Assembly (NCBI GenBank): GCA_902793685.1
Contig: CADBEN010000014.1
Location: forward strand, 1-53,526
Length of the DNA stretch: 53,526 nucleotides
Source of the DNA: an uncultured Lachnospiraceae bacterium
Lineage (GTDB): Bacteria > Bacillota > Clostridia > Lachnospirales > Lachnospiraceae
Direction: 5' to 3'
In this document: piece by piece, positions 8,655-16,880 of the stretch
Layout: each line of letters starts with the position of its first letter
How positions within the stretch are numbered: the first letter of the stretch is position 1
The notes under the pieces: generated by a model
What the model was told of the DNA's origin: nothing
The model's input: only the letters and a program-made list of their open reading frames with translations
Database searches by the model: none
Translations under genes and position numbers: made by a program

Positions 8655-8684
8655 ATTATACCATTGTTTTATGGTATACTTCAA
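8655..8684. promoter_or_regulatory. Overlapping divergent promoters of the htrA-like gene and mutS2
   Basis: The palindrome ATACCAT-TGTTTT-ATGGTAT (8658-8677) contains two extended -10 elements facing away from each other. Leftwards it is TGGTATAAT (-10 at 8655-8660) with TTGAAG at 8679-8684 as -35, 18 bp away. Rightwards it is TGGTATACT (-10 at 8675-8680) with no good -35. The two promoters cannot easily be occupied at once. Confidence 0.65.
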
Positions 8685-8714
8685 TGTAACACAGTCTGCG
8701 GAGGAATTTCACAA

Positions 8715-11090
8715 ATGAATGAGAAATCTCTCAGAATTCTCGAATATGACAAGATCATCGCCATGCTGTGCGACTGCGCGACCAGCGCGCCCGGCAGGAA
8801 GCTCTGCAGCGGGCTTCTGCCTTCTTCCGACTTAAGCGAGATCACCCTGGCCCAGCGGGAAACCACGGATGCCTGCACCAGGATCCGGATGCGCGGGCAG
8901 ATCTCTTTCGGGGACACCCGGGATATCGGCGGTTCCCTGATGCGCCTTGAAGTAGGCGCTTCCCTCAACACCTCCGAGCTCCTGCACATCAGCGCGCTCC
9001 TCGGAAACGCCGGAAGGGTGCGGAGCTGGGGCGTCCATGAGGACGATGAATTCGAGCCCGACTCTCTCGAAGAAAGCTTCCGGGCTCTGGATCCCATGCC
9101 TTCGGAAGCGCAGGAACTGGCCCGCTGCATTCTGGGGGAAGATCTGGTGGCCGATGCTGCCTCCCCGGAACTGAACCGGATCCGCCGGCAGCTGAAGACC
9201 ATCGACGACCGGATGCACAGTGAACTGAACGGTGTGCTGAATCAGTACCGCGGCTATCTCATGGACAATGTGATCGCCATGAGGAACGGCAGCTACTGCC
9301 TCCCGGTCAAGAGCGAATTCAAGACCAAGGTCCCGGGCGTGGTCCACGACCAGAGTTCCAGCGGCTCCACCGTCTTTATCGAGCCCATGGCCGTGATCCG
9401 TATGAACAACGAGCGCCGGGAGCTGGAGATCAAGGAACAGCGGGAGATCGCGGAGATCCTGAAAAATCTCAGCATCATGCTGATGCCCGGCGTGGAAGCG
9501 ATCCGCGCGGATCTCTCCCTGATGGCCCACCTGGATTTTGTCTTCGCGAAGGCAAAGCTTTCCGGCCAGATGTCTGCCAGCGAGCCCGCCTTCAACACCC
9601 GGGGCTTCCTGGAGATCAAGGACGGCCGGCATCCGCTGATCCCGAAGGACAAGGTGGTCCCGATCACCATCCGCCTGGGAGATACTTTCGATCTTCTGAT
9701 CATCACCGGCCCGAACACCGGCGGCAAGACCGTCTCCCTGAAGACGGTGGGCCTCTTCTCCCTGATGGGTCAGGCCGGACTTCATATTCCTGCCTTCCAG
9801 GGAAGCTCCCTGGCAGTCTTTGAGGACGTGTTTGCCGACATCGGCGACGAGCAGAGCATAGAACAGTCCCTCTCCACCTTCTCCGGTCACATGAAGAACA
9901 CAGTGGAGATCCTGGAGAAGGCGGATTCCCGCTCTCTCTGCCTCTTTGACGAACTGGGCGCGGGTACGGATCCCACCGAGGGCGCCGCGCTGGCCATCTC
10001 CATCCTCTCCTTCCTGCACGGCATGAAGACGCGGACGGTGGCCACCACCCACTACAGCGAGCTGAAGGTCTTTGCCCTCTCCACGCCGGGCGTGGAGAAC
10101 GCCTGCTGTGAATTCGATGTGGAGACGCTCCGGCCCACCTACCGGATCCTGATCGGTGTCCCCGGAAAGTCCAACGCCTTCGCCATCTCCCGGAAGCTGG
10201 GGCTCCCGGAATACATCATCGAGGACGCGAAGACCCACATCGAACGGAACGACGCCGCCTTTGAGGACCTGCTGACCAAGCTGGAGACCGACCGCACCAC
10301 CATCGAAAAGGACCGTGCGGAGATCGACGCCTTCAAGCGGGAGATCGAGGCCATGAAGGCGCGGCAGGAAAAGCAGGAGGAGCACACCGACGAAAAGCGG
10401 GACAAGATCCTGAAGAAGGCGAAGGAAGAAGCCGCCCGGATCCTCGCCGAAGCCAAGGAGACCGCGGACGATTCGATCCGCCGCATCAACCGCCTTACCA
10501 ATGACGCCGGCCTCATGCGGGAGCTGGAGAAGGAGCGCACACGGCTCCGGGAAAACCTGAAGTCCGTCGAGACAAAACAGGGCATCCGCCCCGCGGAAAA
10601 GCCCGCGAAGAGCGAAAAGCCGAAACAGCTGAAGCTGGGTGACAGCGTCCGGGTCCTCAGCATGAACCACGACGCTATCGTCTCCTCTCTGCCGGACAAG
10701 AACGGAAAGCTCTTTGTCCGCATGGGGATTCTGCGGACCCAGGTCAGCCTGGACGACGTGATCCTGATCGGGGAGGATGACTCCGCGGCGAAGGCCAAGG
10801 GTGCCCGGCGTGCCGGCTCCGCCCCCTCCTTCTCGAAGGCCGCCGGCATCTCCCCGGAGATCAACCTCATCGGAAACAACGTGGACGAGGCCTGCGCTGC
10901 CCTGAGCAAATACCTGGACGACGCCCTCCTGGCCCATCTGGACCCGGTCCGCATCATCCACGGCCGCGGCACCGGCGCCCTGAAAAAGGGCATCCGTGAG
11001 TACCTCCGGAAGCAGAAATTCATCAAGTCCTTCAAGGACGCGGAGTTCGACGACGGCGGCGAGGCTGTCACCGTGGTCCACTTCAAATAA
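8715..11090 (+). CDS. mutS2: Endonuclease MutS2 (MutS family ATPase with Smr domain)
   Basis: A 791-residue MutS2. The ABC ATPase core shows Walker A TGPNTGGKT (near residue 334), the MutS signature around EQSLSTFSGHM, Walker B LCLFDELGAGTDPTEGAA and the family motif VATTHYSELK. A long charged coiled coil follows (about 515-640), then a KOW-like segment and a C-terminal Smr nuclease domain (about 715-791) with the HGRGTGALK motif. The family suppresses recombination and, in recent work on Bacillus, acts in rescue of collided ribosomes. The start at 8715 has GGAGG upstream and begins with the typical MNEKSLRILEYDKI. Length is normal for the family. Confidence 0.96.
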   Translation: MNEKSLRILEYDKIIAMLCDCATSAPGRKLCSGLLPSSDLSEITLAQRETTDACTRIRMRGQISFGDTRDIGGSLMRLEVGASLNTSELLHISALLGNAGRVRSWGVHEDDEFEPDSLEESFRALDPMPSEAQELARCILGEDLVADAASPELNRIRRQLKTIDDRMHSELNGVLNQYRGYLMDNVIAMRNGSYCLPVKSEFKTKVPGVVHDQSSSGSTVFIEPMAVIRMNNERRELEIKEQREIAEILKNLSIMLMPGVEAIRADLSLMAHLDFVFAKAKLSGQMSASEPAFNTRGFLEIKDGRHPLIPKDKVVPITIRLGDTFDLLIITGPNTGGKTVSLKTVGLFSLMGQAGLHIPAFQGSSLAVFEDVFADIGDEQSIEQSLSTFSGHMKNTVEILEKADSRSLCLFDELGAGTDPTEGAALAISILSFLHGMKTRTVATTHYSELKVFALSTPGVENACCEFDVETLRPTYRILIGVPGKSNAFAISRKLGLPEYIIEDAKTHIERNDAAFEDLLTKLETDRTTIEKDRAEIDAFKREIEAMKARQEKQEEHTDEKRDKILKKAKEEAARILAEAKETADDSIRRINRLTNDAGLMRELEKERTRLRENLKSVETKQGIRPAEKPAKSEKPKQLKLGDSVRVLSMNHDAIVSSLPDKNGKLFVRMGILRTQVSLDDVILIGEDDSAAKAKGARRAGSAPSFSKAAGISPEINLIGNNVDEACAALSKYLDDALLAHLDPVRIIHGRGTGALKKGIREYLRKQKFIKSFKDAEFDDGGEAVTVVHFK

Positions 11091-11097
11091 CGGATCC

Positions 11098-11156
11098 GCC
11101 GGGCACGGAATGCCCGGCAGAATCACGATACTCCGGGCGCGGGACGCCCGGCAGAA
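11098..11156 (+). repeat. Two tandem G+C-rich hairpins between mutS2 and the response regulator
   Basis: Hairpin one has arms GCCGGGC (11098-11104) and GCCCGGC (11112-11118). Hairpin two has arms CCGGGCG (11133-11139) and CGCCCGG (11145-11151). Each ends in the same 11-mer GCCCGGCAGAA (11112-11122, 11146-11156), the second running into the ribosome binding site of the next gene. There is no T run, so they are not classical terminators. Their position suggests an effect on readthrough or translation. Confidence 0.55.
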
Positions 11157-11171
11157 AGGAATCGATCATAC

Positions 11172-11882
11172 ATGGCTGAAAAGCAGAAGATCCTCATTGT
11201 CGACGACGACGAAAACATTGCGGAGCTTATCTCCCTCTACCTGATGAAGGAATGCTACGACACTCTGACCGTCTATGACGGCGAGGCCGCGCTGAAATCC
11301 TTCGCCTCCTACGCGCCGGACCTGGTCCTCCTGGACCTGATGCTCCCCGGCATCGACGGCTACCAGGTCTGCCGGGAGATCCGCAGCACCTCCCAGACGC
11401 CGGTCATCATGCTGTCCGCCAAGGGCGAAGTCTTTGACAAGGTCCTTGGGCTCGAGCTCGGCGCCGACGACTATATCATCAAGCCCTTCGACTCGAAGGA
11501 GCTGGTGGCGCGCGTGAAAGCCGTGCTCCGCCGCTATCATCAGGCAAAGACCGTGACCCCGCCGGAACCGAACAAGAGCGAGTCTGTCGAATATTCGGGC
11601 CTGTCCATCAATCTCACGAATTACTCCGTCATCTACGACGGCCGCCAGGTCGACATGCCCCCGAAGGAGCTGGAACTCCTCTATTTCCTTGCCTCCCATC
11701 CGAATCAGGTCTTTACCCGGGAACAGCTGCTGGACCATATCTGGGGCTACGAATACGCGGGCGATACCCGCACCGTGGACGTTCACATCAAGCGCCTGCG
11801 CGAAAAGATCAAAGACAACGGGAACTGGGCCCTCAGCACTGTCTGGGGCGTCGGATACAAGTTTGACCTGCGGAGAACATGA
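11172..11882 (+). CDS. OmpR-family response regulator
   Basis: A 236-residue regulator: receiver domain with acidic DDD near residues 11-13, phosphoacceptor Asp55 in LLDLMLPGIDG and YIIKPFDSKEL, then a winged helix ending in VDVHIKRLREKIK and TVWGVGYKFD. AGAAAGGA lies before the ATG. Its last four bases overlap the kinase start (ATGA), so the two are translationally coupled. Two secreted choline-binding-repeat genes lie directly downstream of the kinase on the same strand and are possible targets. The sequence is close to the PhoP/WalR group but I cannot assign a specific signal. Confidence 0.92.
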   Translation: MAEKQKILIVDDDENIAELISLYLMKECYDTLTVYDGEAALKSFASYAPDLVLLDLMLPGIDGYQVCREIRSTSQTPVIMLSAKGEVFDKVLGLELGADDYIIKPFDSKELVARVKAVLRRYHQAKTVTPPEPNKSESVEYSGLSINLTNYSVIYDGRQVDMPPKELELLYFLASHPNQVFTREQLLDHIWGYEYAGDTRTVDVHIKRLREKIKDNGNWALSTVWGVGYKFDLRRT

Positions 11883-13288
11883 AACCGAAACTGATCATCA
11901 AATTCCTGCTGACATATCTTTTTTTCGGCGCTGCCGGCTTCTTTGCCGTGGCAACGCTTTCTTCGCGTCTCACTTATGACTACCTGACGCGGTCCAGAAG
12001 CCGGACCCTTTACGACGAAGCCAGCCTGATTGCGTCGACCTATTCCACCGTCTACGAAGGCAGCGGCATGGATCTGGCCAACGCCTATCCCCAGCTCCGG
12101 GCCGTCTCCACCTACCTTCAGGCCCAGATCTGGGTCATGGACCGCCACGGAAACATCCTGGTGGACTCGGACGGAAAGCGGGACGGGGACATCATCCCCG
12201 GCTTTGATCCCACCGCCACCGGGAACCGTTCCTACATGACCGGCTCCTACTTCGGCTCCTTCTCCTATCCGGTGCTCAGCGTCTCTGCCCCCATCACGGG
12301 AAATTACCGGACCTACGGCTATGTGGTCATCCATCTTCCCATGGAGCGGGTGCAGGACAGCGCCAACGAGATCCTGAACATTGTCTACATTACATTCCTG
12401 ATCGTGTTCCTTCTCTCTCTTTCCCTTCTTCTGACCTTCAGCCTCGCAGTCTACCGCCCCCTCCGGGCGGTCACCGAGGGCGCGCGGCGCTTTGCGGAGG
12501 GGGATCTCTCCTACCGGATCCCGGTGGACTCCCACGACGAGATGGGATACCTGGCCGACACGATGAACCGCATGGCAGAACGGCTGGAGCGCGCCGAGGA
12601 CGATGAGCGGCGCTTCATCGCCAACGTCTCCCACGATTTCCGTTCCCCTCTCACTTCCATCAAGGGGTTTCTGGAAGCCATTCTGGACGGCACCATTCCG
12701 CCGGAAATGCATGAGAAATATCTGAGGCGCGTCATCTCTGAGACCGACCGCCTCACGAAGCTGACTCAGGGAATGCTGACCCTGACTTCCCTTGACGCGG
12801 ACCGGGGACTCCGCAGAAGCAATTTCGACATCAACCGCGTGATACAGGATACGGCCGCCAGCTTTGAAGGCCAGTGTCTGGAGAAAAACATCCGTCTGGA
12901 CCTTTCCTTCGCGGTGGAGCACGAGATGGTCTACGCGGATCTCGGCAGGATACAGCAGGTGCTCTACAACCTGATCGACAACGCCATCAAATTCTCCCCG
13001 CAGGAAAGCTCTATCGATATCCAGAGCTATGAAAAGCACGGGAAGGTCTTTGTCTCCGTCAAAGACCGGGGCTGCGGCATCTCCAGAAAAGACCAGGCCC
13101 ACGTGTTTGACAGGTTCTACAAATCCGACCAGTCCCGGGGCCGCGACAAAAAGGGCACCGGTCTCGGCCTTTCCATCGCAAAAGAGATCATTCAGGCCCA
13201 CGGCGAGAACATTGACCTCATCAGCACGGAGGGGGTCGGCTCCGAATTCATCTTCTCCCTCCCGAGGGCCGAAGCAAGTCTTCCGTAA
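11879..13288 (+). CDS. Membrane sensor histidine kinase with HAMP domain
   Basis: A 469-residue kinase. Transmembrane helices at about 8-28 and 168-190 enclose a roughly 140-residue extracytoplasmic domain. HAMP (about 190-242) follows, then the dimerisation helix with His252 in NVSHDFRSPLTS, and an ATPase domain with NLIDNAIKFS, DRGCGIS and GTGLGLSIAKE. The start overlaps the response regulator stop by 4 bp. After the stop, a 12-bp perfect palindrome of CCCGGG units (13320-13331) may end transcription. The signal is unknown; the external domain and the downstream envelope-protein genes point to cell-envelope sensing. Confidence 0.92.
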   Translation: MKPKLIIKFLLTYLFFGAAGFFAVATLSSRLTYDYLTRSRSRTLYDEASLIASTYSTVYEGSGMDLANAYPQLRAVSTYLQAQIWVMDRHGNILVDSDGKRDGDIIPGFDPTATGNRSYMTGSYFGSFSYPVLSVSAPITGNYRTYGYVVIHLPMERVQDSANEILNIVYITFLIVFLLSLSLLLTFSLAVYRPLRAVTEGARRFAEGDLSYRIPVDSHDEMGYLADTMNRMAERLERAEDDERRFIANVSHDFRSPLTSIKGFLEAILDGTIPPEMHEKYLRRVISETDRLTKLTQGMLTLTSLDADRGLRRSNFDINRVIQDTAASFEGQCLEKNIRLDLSFAVEHEMVYADLGRIQQVLYNLIDNAIKFSPQESSIDIQSYEKHGKVFVSVKDRGCGISRKDQAHVFDRFYKSDQSRGRDKKGTGLGLSIAKEIIQAHGENIDLISTEGVGSEFIFSLPRAEASLP

Positions 13289-13359
13289 AAGGCATTCCGG
13301 GAATCTTCCGCCCCCGACCCCCGGGCCCGGGACGCTGTTTTGTTAAAAATATATAAAGT

Positions 13360-13406
13360 AAATGTAAGGGTATTCTATCCCCTGAATTTACATAATGTGT
13401 TATACT
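13360..13406 (+). promoter_or_regulatory. Promoter region of the first secreted repeat protein
   Basis: An extended -10, TGTTATACT (-10 at 13401-13406), has no recognisable -35 hexamer. Upstream lie TGTAAGGG and an inverted GTAAAT/ATTTAC pair. TGTAAGGG also occurs before the next gene (14330-14337). An activator-dependent promoter is likely; the neighbouring response regulator is the obvious candidate, by inference only. Confidence 0.45.
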
Positions 13407-13450
13407 TTATCCGATACAATTGGAAATACTATGATTGAGGGAGGGTTTTC

Positions 13451-14260
13451 ATGAAATACCTGAAGAAACTGTCAGCGTTTTTCCTCTGCCTTGCGCTCAT
13501 GACTGCGCTGGGTGCGGGAACCGCCTTTGCGAAGACTGATGAGGATGAATCGGATGATTATTCCGTCTCTGACGTTTATTTCGACGTCACCGACTCCGCG
13601 ATCTACGTCGGCTGGTCCGTCGGCGACGGAGAATGCAAGTACAGCGTGCAGCTGTACGACTCATCCTCCTTTAAGTCCAAAAACAAGGTGGGAAGCGCCT
13701 CGACTGTCGGCTACAAAGCCGAGATCCTGGATGTGACCCAGAAGATCCTCAACAAAGGATCCGGCACTTACTACGCAGTCGTTACCTGCAAGAAAAAACC
13801 GAAGGGCGCCAGCGAATATGACAGCGCCTACGCCAAAGAGACGATCTACTCCGACGAACTCGCCGAGATCCGGAAAAACCGCAAGGAATCGGCCGAGGCC
13901 TCTGCTTCTTCTTCCTCCTCCTCCGGAACGGGAGTGACCGGCGTGAGCGGCGGCCCGGGCGTCTCGTCCGGAACCGGGACGGCAGCAGGCACCGCAGCGG
14001 CATCCGCAGGATGGCAGGCGCTGGACAACGGCCAGTGGGCTTATATTCTCCCGGACGGCAGCCGCGCGGTCGGCTGGTATGAAGCCGGCGGAAAATGGTA
14101 CTGGTCCGGAGAAGACGGCATCATGGCCGCTTCCCGCTGGATCCCCAGCATGACGGAAGCAGGCGTCTATTATTACGTCGACGAGACCGGCGCAATGATG
14201 ACGAACGCCACGACGCCGGACGGATACCAGGTGGACGCGGACGGAAAGTGGCATGCCTGA
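13451..14260 (+). CDS. Secreted protein with fibronectin-like N-domain and choline-binding-type repeats
   Basis: A 269-residue exported protein. The signal peptide (1-27) ends in AGTAFA. Residues 35-130 look like a beta-sandwich (DSAIYVGWSVGDGECKYSVQ, alternating hydrophobic strands). A low-complexity Ser/Gly/Thr/Ala linker (about 148-185) leads to three or four imperfect choline-binding-type repeats (GQWAYILPDGSRAVGWYEAGG, GKWYWSGEDGIM, YYYVDETGAMM, YQVDADGKWHA). Such repeats bind wall teichoic acids or similar polymers in other Firmicutes. GAGGGAGGG precedes the start. It is paralogous in layout to the next gene. The biological role is unknown. Confidence 0.85.
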   Translation: MKYLKKLSAFFLCLALMTALGAGTAFAKTDEDESDDYSVSDVYFDVTDSAIYVGWSVGDGECKYSVQLYDSSSFKSKNKVGSASTVGYKAEILDVTQKILNKGSGTYYAVVTCKKKPKGASEYDSAYAKETIYSDELAEIRKNRKESAEASASSSSSSGTGVTGVSGGPGVSSGTGTAAGTAAASAGWQALDNGQWAYILPDGSRAVGWYEAGGKWYWSGEDGIMAASRWIPSMTEAGVYYYVDETGAMMTNATTPDGYQVDADGKWHA

Positions 14261-14301
14261 CCGGTTTCCCGGCTGTTCATCCATTTCCATAAGATTTCCC
14301 T

Positions 14302-14330
14302 CAGAATCCCGAAAGCATTCTGGTTTTTTT
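14302..14330 (+). terminator. Terminator after the first secreted repeat protein
   Basis: CAGAAT (14302-14307) pairs with ATTCTG (14317-14322) and is followed by G and seven T residues. The stem is short, the position is right. Confidence 0.65.
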
Positions 14331-14385
14331 GTAAGGGAAACGTAAGTCCGCTTCCCTTGGAATTTCCCGGAGCTTCCGATATGAT
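14330..14385 (+). promoter_or_regulatory. Promoter of the second secreted repeat protein with upstream direct repeat
   Basis: TTGGAA (14357-14362) and TATGAT (14380-14385) are 17 bp apart. Ten bases upstream of the -35, TGTAAG (14330-14335) and CGTAAG (14341-14346) start 11 bp apart. This matches the TGTWAH-N5-TGTWAH pattern of WalR/PhoP-type regulators and suggests activation by an OmpR-family protein. Confidence 0.6.
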
Positions 14386-14459
14386 GATTCCAGAAGAAAA
14401 ACCCAAATAAACATATAACAGAAATATCACGGGCAAGATCAAAATAAGGAGGAACCCTA

Positions 14460-15512
14460 ATGTTTAACCTGAATGTACTGAAAAAGTTCGCACCGGTCCT
14501 TCTGACCGGGGCCATGCTCTTCGGAATGACCACGGTCGCAGGCGCAGCCACCAAAGATCCCATTGACAGCGTGACCCTGAGCCTCAACTATGAGCTTTCC
14601 AACGGAATGACCAAGAGCGATGTCGACGTTGAATGCGAGTCCGACGGTGTCGACACCTCCACCGTCTCTTCCATCACCAACACTTCCTACGGCAAGAAGC
14701 CGAAGGTCACCATCAAGCTGAAGGCTGACAGTGACTACACCTTCAAGGGTCTCAGCAAGAGCAAAGTCTCCATCTCCGGAGACGACGCCACCGTCACCAA
14801 GGTCAGCGCCAGCACCTCTTCCTGCACCGTCACCGTCACCCTTCCGAAGATCGGAACCACGGATGACACCTCTCTCGAAGTCAGCGACGTCACCTGGGGC
14901 GAGGATGACAACGGTGTGGTCAACTGGGAGCAGGCGGATGATGCCGACAAGTACGAGGTCAAGCTGATGCGCGGCTCCTCCACCAAGGAGACCGCCACCA
15001 CCACCGGAACTTCCTACAACTTCCGCAGCGCGATCCGTGCCAACGGAAAGGGCACCTACACCGTTCGCGTCCGCGCGATCGCAGGCTCCTACAAGGGCGA
15101 ATGGACCGAGTCCGAGGACTGGGATATCGATGAAGACGTTCTGAGCGACCTGGGCGGCAAGACCAGCGGCGGTTCCTCCTCCGGTTCCGGTTCTTCTTCC
15201 TCTTCCGGCGGCGCTCCCTCCGGCAGCAGCTCCTCCGGCGGCGCATGGCTGAGAGATACCAACGGCTGGTGGTACTGCAACGCAGACCGTTCCTACACCA
15301 CCAACAACTGGCAGCAGATCGACGGATACTGGTACTTCTTCAATGAGTATGGCTACATGAAGACCGGCTGGCTCCAGAGCCCGTATTCCGGCAAGTGGTA
15401 CTGGCTGAGCACCGACTCCAACACCTACGGCCGCATGCTCACGAACCAGTGGGTCGACAACGGCAGATACTATGTCGACGCAAACGGTATCTGGAACGGC
15501 CAGACCCGGTAA
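14460..15512 (+). CDS. Secreted protein with two beta-domains and C-terminal choline-binding-type repeats
   Basis: A 350-residue exported protein with a signal peptide (about 1-30, ending VAGAA). Two domains follow: residues 35-135, a beta-rich unit with SVTLSLNYELSNGMTKSD, and residues 140-230, a fibronectin-III-like unit (VNWEQADDADKYEVKLMRG, YTVRVRAIAGSYKGEW). A Gly/Ser linker (about 235-260) precedes repeats with Trp/Tyr/Gly spacing (GWWYCNADRSYTTNNWQQI, GYWYFFNEYGYMKTGW, YYVDANGIWNGQ). AAGGAGG precedes the start. Together with the upstream gene it forms a pair of envelope proteins next to a two-component system. Function unknown. Confidence 0.87.
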   Translation: MFNLNVLKKFAPVLLTGAMLFGMTTVAGAATKDPIDSVTLSLNYELSNGMTKSDVDVECESDGVDTSTVSSITNTSYGKKPKVTIKLKADSDYTFKGLSKSKVSISGDDATVTKVSASTSSCTVTVTLPKIGTTDDTSLEVSDVTWGEDDNGVVNWEQADDADKYEVKLMRGSSTKETATTTGTSYNFRSAIRANGKGTYTVRVRAIAGSYKGEWTESEDWDIDEDVLSDLGGKTSGGSSSGSGSSSSSGGAPSGSSSSGGAWLRDTNGWWYCNADRSYTTNNWQQIDGYWYFFNEYGYMKTGWLQSPYSGKWYWLSTDSNTYGRMLTNQWVDNGRYYVDANGIWNGQTR

Positions 15513-15544
15513 GATACAGACAAGGACCGCAGGACTCTCCTGCA

Positions 15545-15588
15545 GGCAATAAAAATAAGACCGCGTGAGCGGTCTTATTTTTATTGCC
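15545..15588. terminator. Bidirectional terminator with 20-bp perfect arms
   Basis: Arms at 15545-15564 and 15569-15588 are perfect reverse complements around a GTGA loop, with GACCGC/GCGGTC at the tip and A/T runs below. It can stop transcription rightwards from the secreted protein and leftwards from the aminotransferase. Confidence 0.93.
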
Positions 15589-15601
15589 TCGTATTACGGT
15601 T

Positions 15602-15698
15602 CGCCGGGGCAGCACCCGCGGACTTCTTTCCGCCGGGGCAGCACCCGCGGACTTCTTTCCGCCGGGGCAGCGCCCGCGGATTTCTTTCCGCCGGGTCA
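15602..15698. repeat. 29-bp tandem repeat, three copies plus a partial copy
   Basis: Copies start at 15602, 15631 and 15660; copies one and two are identical and copy three has two substitutions. A fourth, partial copy from 15689 runs through the stop codon of the aminotransferase gene. Each unit holds a small G+C-rich hairpin (CGGGG with CCCGCG) and a pyrimidine tract CTTCTTTC. Confidence 0.9.
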
Positions 15699-16880
15699 GC
15701 TGTTTTCTCTGTCCAGACGTTCCGTGAATCTCTGGATCCTTTCCAGCGCTTCCTTCAGCTGCTTCAGAGAATAGGCATAGGAGATCCTGATAAAGCCCTC
15801 TCCGCAGGCGCCGAAGGCGGTGCCGGGCACCACCGCGACCTTCTCCTCTTTCAGAAGCGTGGTCGCGAAATCGTCGCTGGTCATCCCGAAGCGGCTGATG
15901 TTCGGGAAAATATAGAAGGCGCCTTCCGGCTCAAAGCAGGGGATGTTCATCTCCTCCAGCCGGCTCAGAACGTATCTGCGGCGCTGGTTGTAGGAGTCGC
16001 GCATCATAGCGACTGCCTCGTCCCCGTCCCGGAGTGCGGCCACCGCGGCATACTGGCTCGTCGTCGGCGCGCACATGATCGCGAACTGGTGGATCTTGAT
16101 CATCTGCTTCAGGATCGGCGCCGGCCCGCAGGCGTAACCGAGACGCCAGCCGGTCATCGCGTAGGCCTTGGAGAAGCCGTTGATCAGAATGGTCCGGTCA
16201 CGCATACCCGGAATCTGGGTGATGGACGCGGGATCTTCGCCCGTGTAGGTCAGCTCTGTATAGATCTCATCGGAGATGACATAGAGGTCATTCTCGATGA
16301 CGACTTCCGCGATCGCCTCCAGTTCCTCCCGGGTCATGACAGAACCGGTCGGATTGTTCGGGAAGGGCAGGACCAGCATCTTGGTCTTCGGCGTGATTTT
16401 TGCCCGGAGATCCTCCGGCATCAGCTTGAAGCGGTCCTTCTCCTTCAGTTCCAGGATCACCGGGACGCCGTCAGCGAGGACAACGCAGGGCTCGTAGGAC
16501 ACATAGCTGGGCTGCGGGATGATGACCTCGTCCCCGGGATTCAGCATGGCGCGGAAGGCAAGGTCGATTCCTTCGGAACCGCCGACCGTGACCGTGATCT
16601 CGGAATTCGGATCGTAGGGAACGCCGAAACGGCGCTCCAGATACCGCGCGATCTCCGCCTTCAGCTCAAAGAGACCGGAGTTGCTGGTATAGAAGGTCCG
16701 TCCGCGCTCCAGAGAATAGATTCCCTCTTCCCGGATGGGCCAGGGCGTGTCGAAATCCGGCTCGCCGACACCCAGGGAGATGGCGTCCTTCATGGTGCTG
16801 ACAATGTCAAAAAACTTCCGGATCCCGGAGGGGCGGATCGCCACCGTTTTACTGGAAAGCTGTTCGTTGATATCTTTCAT
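15696..16880 (-). CDS. PLP-dependent class I/II aminotransferase
   Basis: A 394-residue cytoplasmic aminotransferase of fold type I (aspartate/aromatic aminotransferase-like, PatA group). The PLP-binding lysine is Lys238 in NGFSKAYAMTGWRLGY. Other family positions are NNPTGS (175-180), DEIY (204-207) and the C-terminal RISY. It begins with MKDINEQLSSKT and is full length. Its ATG overlaps the stop of the upstream AsnC-type regulator (ATGA), so the two are co-translated and the regulator probably controls or senses a substrate amino acid. The exact substrate cannot be read from sequence. Confidence 0.92.
   Translation of the reverse strand: MKDINEQLSSKTVAIRPSGIRKFFDIVSTMKDAISLGVGEPDFDTPWPIREEGIYSLERGRTFYTSNSGLFELKAEIARYLERRFGVPYDPNSEITVTVGGSEGIDLAFRAMLNPGDEVIIPQPSYVSYEPCVVLADGVPVILELKEKDRFKLMPEDLRAKITPKTKMLVLPFPNNPTGSVMTREELEAIAEVVIENDLYVISDEIYTELTYTGEDPASITQIPGMRDRTILINGFSKAYAMTGWRLGYACGPAPILKQMIKIHQFAIMCAPTTSQYAAVAALRDGDEAVAMMRDSYNQRRRYVLSRLEEMNIPCFEPEGAFYIFPNISRFGMTSDDFATTLLKEEKVAVVPGTAFGACGEGFIRISYAYSLKQLKEALERIQRFTERLDRENS

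Noticed and set aside
8832-11126. A 764-codon open frame antisense to mutS2
   Set aside because: Same cause: G+C-rich codon bias on the sense strand. mutS2 is unambiguous with all its motifs, and the antisense product resembles nothing known.
13661-14587. A 308-codon minus-strand frame across the first secreted repeat protein
   Set aside because: It runs antisense to a gene with a clear signal peptide, repeats and ribosome binding site, and through a terminator and promoter.
15602-15698. CRISPR array
   Set aside because: The 29-bp units are directly adjacent without spacers and no cas genes are present.
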